10,898 nt of DNA from Candidatus Roizmanbacteria bacterium (GCA_013334845.1 JAAXWV010000031.1:1-10898); one strand, 5' to 3'. Positions 1-6,973 are shown, counted from the stretch's first letter. Notes: generated by a model not told the origin, from the letters alone. Numbers and translations: made by a program.

Positions 1-1
1 G

Positions 2-52
2 GGCGCCCAGGGGCCGCTGGATTTCGTCCTTGCCGGGTCAATGCGCCGGTAA
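2..52 (+). CDS. Possible C-terminal tail of an unidentified protein (partial)
   Basis: An open frame enters from the left edge and ends at the TAA at 50-52. The 16 visible residues read GAQGPLDFVLAGSMRR, which has a normal mix of hydrophobic and charged residues. The other two forward frames also stay open for a while, closing at about 57 and 80, so the frame choice rests only on residue composition and on the earlier stop leaving room before the gene at 89. Too little is present to name a family. This could also be non-coding sequence. Confidence 0.3.
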   Translation, partial: GAQGPLDFVLAGSMRR

Positions 53-53
53 A

Positions 54-83
54 TTGAGTTCGGAAACATTAGATAAATAAATC
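54..83 (+). promoter_or_regulatory. Weak candidate promoter before the 140-aa protein
   Basis: TTGAGT at 54-59 lies 18 bp before TAAATC at 78-83. The predicted start of transcription would then fall at about 90, on the ATG at 89. The boxes are poor and AT-rich chance matches are likely. It is listed because the geometry matches stronger promoters elsewhere in the window and because no ribosome binding site precedes this ATG. Confidence 0.25.
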
Positions 84-88
84 AAGCT

Positions 89-511
89 ATGTTCTCATTC
101 ATACTCAAATATCTCAAACTGGTCGGACTCATGGGGGTGGCCCTTGGGGTCTCCTATCTCCTGATGGGGAATGTGTTTCTGAATAATACCCCGCTCGTCC
201 GGCCCAATGCTCCCTCATATATTGCCCAGAAACTCCTCGGGATCCCCACCCGTATCTCCAATTACGTTGCCTCCCTCTTCCGCCCCAACGTGAAAGAACT
301 CCTCAAAGATGTAGCTGCTGTTCCTGTCGCGAAGGGTATCTATGCGAAGCAGAAAGACAATATGGCACTTACCGAGATCAATTTCAGCCAGATTGAGTGG
401 ATACAGTACCAGTATATCGTCAACGGGAAGCCCATCATTGTGAAGTATCCGAAAGGTCTCACCCCGCCTGCCCAGGCAGTGGTGGAGCAACTCTATAACG
501 TCAAGCAGTAA
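89..511 (+). CDS. Hypothetical single-pass membrane protein, 140 aa
   Basis: I do not recognise this family. One hydrophobic segment (about residues 9-30) follows a short N-terminus with two lysines. This suggests a signal anchor with the remaining roughly 110 residues outside the cytoplasm. The soluble part contains a short basic and hydrophobic stretch (residues 40-65), a central polar region, and a C-terminal part around residues 95-120 with the look of a small beta-rich fold (IEWIQYQYIVNGKPIIVKY). No cysteines are present. Codons are C-rich (CTC, CCC, TCC) and GC is clearly higher than in the surface-gene run that starts at 847. The start at 89 gives a sensible anchor sequence, and no Shine-Dalgarno site precedes it. 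It ends just before the strong promoter at 512-540, so it is probably transcribed separately from the next gene. Confidence 0.7.
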   Translation: MFSFILKYLKLVGLMGVALGVSYLLMGNVFLNNTPLVRPNAPSYIAQKLLGIPTRISNYVASLFRPNVKELLKDVAAVPVAKGIYAKQKDNMALTEINFSQIEWIQYQYIVNGKPIIVKYPKGLTPPAQAVVEQLYNVKQ

Positions 512-540
512 TTGACAACCTATTACATTTTCTCTAATAT
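512..540 (+). promoter_or_regulatory. Near-consensus sigma-70 promoter giving a leaderless transcript
   Basis: TTGACA at 512-517 (a perfect -35) is followed after exactly 17 bp by TAATAT at 535-540 (-10, five of six consensus bases). The -35 box begins one base after the last base of the upstream stop codon. Transcription starting six to eight bases after the -10 would begin at about 546-548, which is the ATG of the next gene at 547. The transcript would therefore have no 5' leader. Following genes are nearly contiguous, so this promoter may also drive the envelope gene run from 847 onward. Confidence 0.8.
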
Positions 541-546
541 AAACTC

Positions 547-843
547 ATGTACATTGGTCCTTTTTATCTCGATACCAAGGAAATTTTTCTCATTCTCGCG
601 GGGGTGCTCCTCACCGCCGCCTGGATCTTTAATATCCCCTTATGGTGGTTTGATAAACGGGTCCTTTTTACCCTCCTGGTTCTGATCCTCATCACCAAAG
701 GGTTGCTCCCTTCTATTCATAATGAGGCTTTTTTCCTCCTGGCCATTGTCACCATCTTTCTCTCCCTGTATCTCTCGATCTTCCAGCTTGTCCTTTTTTA
801 CTTTATCTCATTTGTACTATTCCGGTTGATTAGGGTGATATAA
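547..843 (+). CDS. Small polytopic membrane protein, 98 aa, unknown function
   Basis: This 98-residue protein is almost entirely hydrophobic. Likely membrane segments lie at about residues 11-34, 38-54 and 60-97; the last is long enough for one or two passes. Charged residues are few (D9, K11, D36, K37, R38, K51, E60, R93, R96), and the D-K-R cluster at 36-38 probably marks a cytoplasmic loop. I do not recognise a family, and no catalytic motif is visible. The ATG lies seven bases after the -10 box of a strong promoter and has no ribosome binding site, which points to leaderless translation. It ends three bases before the beta-helix protein gene, so the two are probably co-transcribed. It could be an accessory membrane factor for the surface proteins, but only position supports that. 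Confidence 0.7.
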   Translation: MYIGPFYLDTKEIFLILAGVLLTAAWIFNIPLWWFDKRVLFTLLVLILITKGLLPSIHNEAFFLLAIVTIFLSLYLSIFQLVLFYFISFVLFRLIRVI

Positions 844-846
844 CAT

Positions 847-2820
847 ATGAAAATACATTTGACAATATTCAGTTTGGTTGCGCTATTCCTCGGTATTTTG
901 TATTCGTATGGGGGGCACGCAATACCTGTTGTTGTGCATGCAACTACTGTAGCTTCAGATCCGGAAATCATTATTGCGGTAAATACTACCCAAGATCTTA
1001 GTGATGTTACAAACACAAGTCAGTGTTCCCTTAGAGAAGCGATAACAGCGATCAATACGAAAACTAATTTTGGAGGCTGTACCGCGAGTGACTGGAGTAA
1101 ATCTATATATGGTATATCAGTACCCGCTGGGAATTACGTATTAACTATACTTGATACTTCACCATCAGATGAAAATGAAAATAAGACAGGCGATCTCGAT
1201 GTAAAAGTGAGTATGGTGATAAAGGGAGTTGGTGCAGGGCAGACCATCATTGACGGTAACGGGAAAAGCCGTGTTTTTCATCTGCAGAATGGGGCTGATA
1301 CCACTGTGACACTTAAAGGAATGTCAATTCAAAATGGGCTTTCAACAGAGGATTCAGGTGGTGTGAAGCTTTCTGGAGCAGGAGCGGTGCTTCTCGATTC
1401 GGTAGCTATCAAAAACAATACTGCAAAAACATACGGTGGAGCTCTTTATAACTTCGTTGCAAATTTGAGCATTTCGAACTCTACAATCAGCGGCAACACT
1501 GCGATACAGGGCTCTGGTGCAATCCACAATGGAGCAACACTAACAATTTCTGACACAACTATTGAAGGAAATAAATCACAGGCATCAGTGGGTGCTATCG
1601 GATCATACAGTGCTGGTTCAATATCAATTGGTAATACTAAGATCATTAACAACACCGCCACAGGAGATGTGGGAGGTGTGATCCTTGCAACGTCGGGAAA
1701 AGTTGTCGTCAATAATTCACTTATTCAGGGCAATGCGGCCGGAGGACAGATAGGGGGAGTCGATGTAAATTCATTGAATAACACGAAGGGCGATACGTGG
1801 TTTGACAATGTACAAATTACCAATAATTCATCGGGTACCCATATTGGAGGCTTGGGTAATTTCAGTAAACTGACACTGAATAATTCAACGATAAGCGGGA
1901 ATACGGCCACCGATCACTCGGGAGGTATTTATACGGGAAACGGCACTGAGCTGAACCTCGTATCGTCGGCGGTAGATGGAAACAAAGCGGGCAATTATGG
2001 CGCTGGATTCTCTATTGAAGGAAAAGCGAATGTGGGAATTATTAATTCGACCATCAGTAATAATCTTACTAAAAAGATTGCAGGTATTAATAATTGGGGC
2101 GGCAATTTATTTATCAGAAACTCTACTGTAAGCGGTAATACTGCGTCATCAGATACAGGCGGGGGACTGCAGAACGGCAACGGTGGAGTAGCGACTCTAA
2201 TCAATGCGACCTTTGCTAATAATAGCGCTGCGGGAGCAGGGGGAAGCATCTATAACTTAAGTGATGGGAGTGTGTATGTCATTAACTCCATCTTTTCTAG
2301 TATAAATGAAAACTGTAGTGGCAACGTGAATGGTATAGCTTCGTATGGAGGGAATATAAGTTCTGATTCGAGTTGCGGAAATATATTCAATAAAACTAAT
2401 GATAAAAACAATACAGATCCCAAACTCGGCTCATTAAAGGATAATGGTGGGACAGCATTCACACATGCACTCCTTGTAGGGAGTCCTGCGATCAACAATG
2501 GGATAGCGGTGGCTGAAGTTACCGCGGACGAGAGAGGGGCTGCCCGAACGGATGGAAAAATTGATACCGGAGCGTATGAATATGGAGGGTCAGTGGCAAT
2601 AACAACACCTACGCTATCTCCCACGTCCGGAAACGAGACAGGTTGTGCATTAAAGTCAAAAGGAGATGTAAACTGCGATGGGGTAGTGAATGGTGCTGAT
2701 TATGATTCGTGGGCTGTACAGTACTCAAAATCTCAATACAATAAGGCGGTTGATTTCGATAATAACTCTACTGTAGACTTGAGAGAATATGAAATATGGA
2801 GATATACAGCTTTAAAATAA
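847..2820 (+). CDS. Secreted parallel beta-helix protein (CSLREA / choice-of-anchor Q) with C-terminal type I dockerin
   Basis: This is a 657-residue exported protein. Residues 1-32 form a signal peptide with probable cleavage after VVHA. CSLREA is at 60-65, the motif that opens many bacterial beta-helix surface proteins. Residues 120-490 are degenerate repeats rich in NSTISGNTA-type turns with GG pairs, typical of a right-handed parallel beta-helix. Residues 521-580 match the choice-of-anchor Q pattern (DPKLGSLKDNGG, GSPAINNG, DERGAAR, TGAYEYG). After a linker comes a dockerin with two calcium loops. Loop 1 has ligands D607, N609, D611, N615 and D618. Loop 2 has D636, D638, N640, D644 and E647, with Ser replacing the usual Gly. 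Six cysteines (60, 78, 490, 510, 600, 610) could form three local disulfides. No transmembrane segment or LPXTG follows, so the dockerin is the only visible means of surface attachment. A role in adhesion is inferred. No polysaccharide lyase active site was recognised. Confidence 0.88.
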   Translation: MKIHLTIFSLVALFLGILYSYGGHAIPVVVHATTVASDPEIIIAVNTTQDLSDVTNTSQCSLREAITAINTKTNFGGCTASDWSKSIYGISVPAGNYVLTILDTSPSDENENKTGDLDVKVSMVIKGVGAGQTIIDGNGKSRVFHLQNGADTTVTLKGMSIQNGLSTEDSGGVKLSGAGAVLLDSVAIKNNTAKTYGGALYNFVANLSISNSTISGNTAIQGSGAIHNGATLTISDTTIEGNKSQASVGAIGSYSAGSISIGNTKIINNTATGDVGGVILATSGKVVVNNSLIQGNAAGGQIGGVDVNSLNNTKGDTWFDNVQITNNSSGTHIGGLGNFSKLTLNNSTISGNTATDHSGGIYTGNGTELNLVSSAVDGNKAGNYGAGFSIEGKANVGIINSTISNNLTKKIAGINNWGGNLFIRNSTVSGNTASSDTGGGLQNGNGGVATLINATFANNSAAGAGGSIYNLSDGSVYVINSIFSSINENCSGNVNGIASYGGNISSDSSCGNIFNKTNDKNNTDPKLGSLKDNGGTAFTHALLVGSPAINNGIAVAEVTADERGAARTDGKIDTGAYEYGGSVAITTPTLSPTSGNETGCALKSKGDVNCDGVVNGADYDSWAVQYSKSQYNKAVDFDNNSTVDLREYEIWRYTALK

Positions 2821-4064
2821 TGAAAAAACTAACATATTTCAGAATAGGTGTACTCGTTATAGTAGGACTCATTTCTCTCATTGGCGGGTTCGCATACTTA
2901 AATTCGCATGTTTTTAAGTCTAAAGCTTCTGAAAATGAACTTAATATCAGTATATGGGGGCAAAAGAACATTGATCCCCGGTCATTAAAGATTGGTCAAA
3001 AAGTGATCGTCAATTTTTTACTTAAACCAGTATCTACCACCACCAAAATCTCAGCATTCAGTGTAAAACTGAGTAAAACCGGAGACAATTTTTCTATTTC
3101 CAGTATTTCTACGCCTCGAGTATACGGTACAACTATTTTTGAACCCAGTTACTTTACTCGAATAGGAGGTACGGGGACTGCTGCACAATATGTAATTAAA
3201 AAAACAACTTCACAGCTTCCCAATACTATTCTTATCCCTGTCGCAATCACTATCTTGAAAAAGACGAACCTTACTAGTTCGTCGCTTTCGATTTCAGCAT
3301 CAGAGTCTCAGGTAGTTGGTCCGGTTGCCGGTTATGCTTACAATATCATCTCATCTGAGCCAGTGACTGTCAATGATCCCTCTGTCTATGCGTCTACTCC
3401 TGTCCCAACAACAATTACTCAACCATCACCAACTACCGATATTCCAGTCGATATCGTATCGCCTGGTCCGGTAGCTACATTATTCCCAACAACAGCTATT
3501 GGTCCGGACATGATTCGTCTTATCATGTCAATTCGCTTTCAAGGAGTGACAGAGGCTCCAGTCAGTCAGTTTAAGACGATTAATGTGCGAGTTGGTCTAG
3601 CGAAAAAAGGCGAGGATCCTACTTACAAACAGGTATCCTTCGCCGCTTCTGAAACGGGGATTTGGACAGGAAATGCTGATTTTACAGCCGCGGCTGGAAC
3701 CAACTATATTGTATATGTAAAAGGTCCAAAACACCTTCAGAAAAAAATCTGCGATGCATTGCCAACAGAAGATTCAACAAAACCAGGGACCTATCACTGT
3801 CTAAATAATGCTATTACTTTGAAACAAGGAGATAACAACTTAAACTTTAGTGGTATCGCTCTGTTGGCAGGCGATTTACCTGATCAGAGCAATACTCAGC
3901 AGGGGCTGATTGATTCTACCACTTTGACGAGAATTACTACTTACTTTGGGAAAAAAGATGCTGCATCGCTTAATGTGGCGGATGTCGACATGAACGGTAG
4001 GATTAATACACAAGACTATGTTTATGTCTTGCGTGCATTATCAATAAAGTATGATGAGGAGTAA
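2820..4064 (+). CDS. Membrane-anchored protein with cohesin-like domain, beta-sandwich and C-terminal dockerin-like module
   Basis: The start chosen at 2820 gives 414 residues. It overlaps the upstream TAA by one base (TAATG) and begins with a clean signal anchor, MKKLTYFRIG followed by a hydrophobic stretch to about residue 27. An upstream in-frame ATG at 2796 would add eight residues inside the previous dockerin and is less likely. Residues 40-195 resemble a cohesin-type beta-sandwich: an N-terminal strand, an IGQKVIVNFLL strand, and a closing PVTV strand. Residues 192-229 are a Pro/Thr linker. Residues 232-345 form a second beta-rich domain with a Cys321/Cys337 pair. Residues 351-408 are dockerin-like: the second calcium loop (D388, D390, N392, G393, N396, D399) is canonical, while the first (about 355-368) has lost most ligands. 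Holding both module types on one anchored chain would suit an adaptor between surface components. The domain names are my reading of the sequence and are not database-confirmed. Confidence 0.75.
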   Translation: MKKLTYFRIGVLVIVGLISLIGGFAYLNSHVFKSKASENELNISIWGQKNIDPRSLKIGQKVIVNFLLKPVSTTTKISAFSVKLSKTGDNFSISSISTPRVYGTTIFEPSYFTRIGGTGTAAQYVIKKTTSQLPNTILIPVAITILKKTNLTSSSLSISASESQVVGPVAGYAYNIISSEPVTVNDPSVYASTPVPTTITQPSPTTDIPVDIVSPGPVATLFPTTAIGPDMIRLIMSIRFQGVTEAPVSQFKTINVRVGLAKKGEDPTYKQVSFAASETGIWTGNADFTAAAGTNYIVYVKGPKHLQKKICDALPTEDSTKPGTYHCLNNAITLKQGDNNLNFSGIALLAGDLPDQSNTQQGLIDSTTLTRITTYFGKKDAASLNVADVDMNGRINTQDYVYVLRALSIKYDEE

Positions 4065-4077
4065 ACTATCATTGTAT

Positions 4078-4668
4078 ATGGAACCAGAATATAAAACACA
4101 AACGGCTAGACTCCTTCCCCTCATCTTGCTTGTAGCTTTCGTGCTCTCAGGGGTTTCGGTGCTCGGTTATTATCTTACCCGACCAAAACAACCGGCAGCT
4201 TTCAATGCAAATACAAATGATAAAAACCAACCAACCCCAGTCAGTAAAGATATATGGATGACGATTGAGCCATCAATAAAGACAACGACTTACTCGGTAT
4301 CAAGCCCACTTGTTCTTGATATCAGTGCTCAGGCAAAAGGAGTTGAGATTGGGGGATATGATGTACTTTTGGCTTTCGATACCAAAAATTTTGTAGTTAA
4401 GGAGGCAAAAAGTCTCGTGTCCGAATTCCAAGTATATTCCTTTCCTCACGAAGGATACTATTCCTTTACCGCTGCCCGAAATCTTACCTCCGGGGGAATA
4501 ATCTTTGATGGAAACCCGGTACTTAGGGTAACGCTCCAACCAAAAAAAAGTGGTAACTACACATTCAAATTATTACCAGCTGTTAAGAAAGAAAAGACAA
4601 AATTTACTGATAGAACCGCTCACATTATAGTGCCAAATCTTAGCGAACTTCAGGTTGCAATTTACTGA
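4078..4668 (+). CDS. Membrane-anchored cohesin-like protein
   Basis: Starting at 4078 this is 196 residues: a short charged N-terminus (MEPEYKTQTAR), a hydrophobic segment at about 12-33, then a polar linker with TPV. A beta-rich domain from about residue 56 to the end follows. The pattern PLVLDISAQAKGVEIGGYDVLLAFDTKNFVV, then PVLRVTLQPKKSGNYTFKL, fits the cohesin fold, where a strand describing internal state is followed by a convert-to-growth strand pair. No dockerin or sorting signal follows. Starts at 4051 or 4054 are also possible and would overlap the previous gene by 11-14 bases. A GAGGAG at 4056-4061 lies 16 bases before 4078, too far for normal Shine-Dalgarno spacing, so the start is uncertain. 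It sits between two other cohesin-type genes on the same strand, which supports a shared role on the cell surface. Confidence 0.7.
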   Translation: MEPEYKTQTARLLPLILLVAFVLSGVSVLGYYLTRPKQPAAFNANTNDKNQPTPVSKDIWMTIEPSIKTTTYSVSSPLVLDISAQAKGVEIGGYDVLLAFDTKNFVVKEAKSLVSEFQVYSFPHEGYYSFTAARNLTSGGIIFDGNPVLRVTLQPKKSGNYTFKLLPAVKKEKTKFTDRTAHIIVPNLSELQVAIY

Positions 4669-4684
4669 AATATTCCAGTAGAAT
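4655..4684 (+). promoter_or_regulatory. Candidate internal promoter before the LPQTG cohesin gene
   Basis: TTGCAA at 4655-4660 and TAGAAT at 4679-4684 are separated by 18 bp, each box differing from consensus at one or two bases. The predicted start near 4691 would leave a leader of about three bases before the ATG at 4694. This gene is also preceded by the second-largest gap in the envelope run (25 bp), which leaves room for an independent promoter. The -35 overlaps the end of the upstream coding region. Confidence 0.4.
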
Positions 4685-4693
4685 GATCATTAC

Positions 4694-5446
4694 ATGAGAC
4701 GTTTTTGGTGTGTAAATTTATTCGTTTTTGTACTTGCTTTTGTTGCGTTTTCCCTCATTACGCAAGCCTCGTATGCTGCAACGCTGAAGTTTGACCAGAC
4801 AAATATAAGTAAATCAGTTGGCGATACATTTTCTCTTCAAGTAATAGCAGATCCTGGCGTTGATCCGATTCTCTCGACAGATGCATTTGTTTTATACGAT
4901 TCAAACCTTTTGGAGGCAACTTCTGTCACAGATGGTACATTATTTCCTTCAGTTAACAAGAATATTAGTTCAGACAAAATTTCTATTTGGGGGGTGATTA
5001 CTGATCCATCAAAGAATATTACAACTTCAGGTACTATAGCAACTATTAATTTTAAAGCGCTAAAAGCGGGAACCTACACATTGACCTTTTTCTGTGATCT
5101 CACTTCATCTGATACTTCACGCATAGTGAAAGATGATGCAAACAATACGAATGTAATAACCTGTTCGCAAAGCGGAACGGCTGCAGTAACAATTACCGGA
5201 TCTGGAAACTCTCCGACAGCCAATTTAACACTTACACCCACACCTACGGTGACCTCTGTGTCGTCATCCGATTCCAGCAATCCTACAAACACACCTACAC
5301 CGACGGTAATCTCAACAACAGCTTCAACTGTTACACCTCCGACCCAATTACCTCAAACAGGCGGATTATTTGATATATTCCGTACAATCGCAATCCCCGG
5401 CATGATGTTATTAGTAATCGGTGGTGTGTTGCGGCTGTTGCATTAA
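4694..5446 (+). CDS. Cohesin-domain protein with LPQTG cell-wall sorting signal
   Basis: This is a 250-residue exported protein. The signal peptide (about 1-28) has two N-terminal arginines, a long hydrophobic core and a cleavage site near ASYA. Residues 29-168 form a cohesin domain: SVGDTFSLQVIAD strand, then AFVLYDSNLLEATSV, then SGTIATINFKALKAGTYTLTF, the order seen in type I and II cohesins. A Thr/Pro linker (about 170-217) contains two copies of TPTPTV. LPQTG is at 219-223, followed by a hydrophobic segment (about 229-246) and a short tail with only Arg247 and His250 as basic residues. This is the classic sortase substrate layout, though the basic tail is weak. A sortase would link the Thr to the envelope; none is encoded in this window. 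By analogy with anchoring scaffoldins, it is the best candidate for the surface receptor of the dockerin proteins encoded just upstream. Confidence 0.85.
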   Translation: MRRFWCVNLFVFVLAFVAFSLITQASYAATLKFDQTNISKSVGDTFSLQVIADPGVDPILSTDAFVLYDSNLLEATSVTDGTLFPSVNKNISSDKISIWGVITDPSKNITTSGTIATINFKALKAGTYTLTFFCDLTSSDTSRIVKDDANNTNVITCSQSGTAAVTITGSGNSPTANLTLTPTPTVTSVSSSDSSNPTNTPTPTVISTTASTVTPPTQLPQTGGLFDIFRTIAIPGMMLLVIGGVLRLLH

Positions 5447-5447
5447 T

Positions 5448-6266
5448 ATGACTATATATAATTCAAAATCCGGGCAAGTTCTTTTAATTGCGGTTATGCT
5501 TGTAGCTACCGTTATCACCTTCGTGCTTTCGATGGCTTTTAAATCAACAACAGACACAAGTTTGAGCGTACTGGAAAAAGAATCACAAAAGACGCTCGCC
5601 GCTGCAGAAGCGGCAATAGAGGAGGCACTTGAATCGAAATCAACTTCTGGAACATTTGCGAATCTCAATCTCGGAGGAAACTTGTCAGGCATTGATCTGG
5701 GTAAAAGCACCTTTGAAGTGATCACCGATACATCTTCAAGTTTTACGTCTCCGATGATTGAACAAGATGAGCAATATACTTTTTATTTGGCAGAGTATCT
5801 TGCAGATAGCATTGCCTTTCAAAGTGGAGCCCAGTCGGATGCAACCGACCTCGTGGTTTGTTTTGATTCGTCTTCAAATCCGGTGCTCGAGATTTCTTTG
5901 TTAAAAACGAATAGTGTAAAGCGATATGTGGTAGAAAACTCGTCAGATAGTCCAAAACGCATCAATAACGCCTCATCAAGTGCTGGATTGAGTGGAGGTA
6001 TAACATGCGGTAGTTCGGGACTCACACTTGCTTATGTTATTCCGGGTACTGATATTGGGACAAATTCTCGAGTTCTGGTAGTGCGTAGCCTATTTGCGCC
6101 AACAAGATTATATTTTGGGCGTCGTACCGGAATTGGAACAGCACTTAAACTTCAGGGGAAGAAAGCCGTTTCTGAGGCCCAATCTACTTCTGGGGTAGTA
6201 AAACAAGTGCAGCTTTTTCAGTCATATCCACAGATCCCGTCAGATTTATTTATTACAAGATTTTAA
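5448..6266 (+). CDS. PilX-like / type IV pilin-like N-terminal membrane protein
   Basis: The start at 5448 lies one base after the upstream stop and gives MTIYNSKSGQVLLIAV, 272 residues. An earlier in-frame ATG at 5421 would add a cysteine-rich extension inside the upstream C-terminus and is rejected. A short basic N-terminus ends in SG, followed directly by a hydrophobic helix (about 11-30) and then an amphipathic helix with ESQKTLAAAEAAIEEALES. This is the pattern of PilX-type minor pilin components and other prepilin-like proteins of CPR bacteria, with possible prepilin peptidase cleavage after Gly9. The usual Glu at position +5 of the mature protein is absent. The rest is beta-rich with two cysteines, one in LVVCFDSS and one in GGITCGSSG. 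It probably belongs to a pilus-like envelope structure, but no pilus ATPase or platform gene is present here, so its assembly partners are unknown. Confidence 0.65.
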   Translation: MTIYNSKSGQVLLIAVMLVATVITFVLSMAFKSTTDTSLSVLEKESQKTLAAAEAAIEEALESKSTSGTFANLNLGGNLSGIDLGKSTFEVITDTSSSFTSPMIEQDEQYTFYLAEYLADSIAFQSGAQSDATDLVVCFDSSSNPVLEISLLKTNSVKRYVVENSSDSPKRINNASSSAGLSGGITCGSSGLTLAYVIPGTDIGTNSRVLVVRSLFAPTRLYFGRRTGIGTALKLQGKKAVSEAQSTSGVVKQVQLFQSYPQIPSDLFITRF

Positions 6267-6274
6267 AACATAAT

Positions 6275-6973
6275 ATGAAAAATATATTTCAATCAAAAAA
6301 AAGTGTTAAGTTTGCAGCTGTTGGAGTAGTAATAGTATTATCAATAGGTTTGATATATGGCGGTCTTAGATTGACGGGAACTTTTAGTCGAGCCTCTGAT
6401 GCTGCGCCACGCGATGTAGTAATTACTGATACGACTACAAATTCAGCAAAAGTAACTTGGGCAACTGGAGAAGATACACAGGGGGTAATAGAGTACGGTA
6501 CCTCACCCACAGCGCTCAATTCTTTTGCACCTGAACTCCAGAAAGGAAAAAGTCACAGTGTGGATCTCACTCTTTTGTCGCCGGGTTCGTCCTACTATTT
6601 TCAGATTCGCGTTGGTGAGAAGAAATTTGACAATAATGGAGTGCCGTGGATGCTGACTACTAAGAGTTCTGATCAGCCTTCAAATTCAGGACTACAGCCT
6701 ACCTCGGAAGCATCGGTAACCGGTACCACACGCCGCACTGTTCAGACCTTGGAGATGCCCACTAAACCGCCGGTTCAAGTACCGACAAACGCTCCAGCCA
6801 GAGTCCCAAGTGAGGAAACTCGTATCTCTCCAACAGCAGTACTTAGTCCACAGCCCATGGCTTGTACCGAGACGAATTGTGACATGATTAAGCAAAAATT
6901 TGGGAAAGGTTGTACAACAGCAGACTATATAAAATGCCTGAAGAAGAATGTTACTCCAACATCGACACGGTGA
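6275..6973 (+). CDS. Membrane-anchored fibronectin type III protein with four-cysteine C-terminus
   Basis: This protein has 232 residues. A basic N-terminus (KSKK region) precedes a hydrophobic segment at about 12-34, followed by SRAS, which resembles the SKAS after the anchor of the cohesin/dockerin protein at 2820. Residues 44-130 form a fibronectin III domain of the type found before phosphatases and in surface proteins: APRDVVITDTTTNSAKVTW, GVIEYGTSP, then SPGSSYYFQIRV. A Pro/Thr-rich linker spans about 131-194. The C-terminal 38 residues carry C197, C202, C213 and C221 in a short, basic, probably helical segment, which could be a disulfide-pinned hairpin; I do not recognise it. It is the last gene of the run, eight bases after the previous stop, and is followed by an inverted-repeat element with a T-run. 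A role in binding or spacing at the surface is inferred from domain type only. Confidence 0.75.
   Translation: MKNIFQSKKSVKFAAVGVVIVLSIGLIYGGLRLTGTFSRASDAAPRDVVITDTTTNSAKVTWATGEDTQGVIEYGTSPTALNSFAPELQKGKSHSVDLTLLSPGSSYYFQIRVGEKKFDNNGVPWMLTTKSSDQPSNSGLQPTSEASVTGTTRRTVQTLEMPTKPPVQVPTNAPARVPSEETRISPTAVLSPQPMACTETNCDMIKQKFGKGCTTADYIKCLKKNVTPTSTR

Noticed and set aside
1440..2260. DNA that looks repetitive and could suggest a CRISPR array or tandem repeat
   Set aside because: The similarity is at protein level (beta-helix turns of about 20-25 residues) and is degenerate. There are no identical repeats with unique spacers.
2250..2624. Minus-strand open frames within the beta-helix gene
   Set aside because: Low-stop frames arise from the repetitive Gly/Asn/Ser codons of the real gene; no start context or domain is visible.
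847..2820. Pectate lyase or other polysaccharide lyase activity of the beta-helix protein
   Set aside because: I see no lyase catalytic motif. CSLREA and choice-of-anchor Q features point to a non-enzymatic surface protein.
4051..4078. Frameshift joining the genes at 2820 and 4078
   Set aside because: The first ends in a complete dockerin-like module, and the second begins with its own charged N-terminus and membrane anchor. Two intact genes explain the overlap better.
5421..5447. Earlier start for the pilin-like gene, adding a Cys-rich N-terminus
   Set aside because: It lies inside the end of the upstream LPQTG gene and would spoil the short N-terminus typical of prepilin-like proteins.
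847..6973. A cellulosome
   Set aside because: No glycoside hydrolase, carbohydrate-binding module or multi-cohesin scaffoldin is present. Only the interaction modules are shared.
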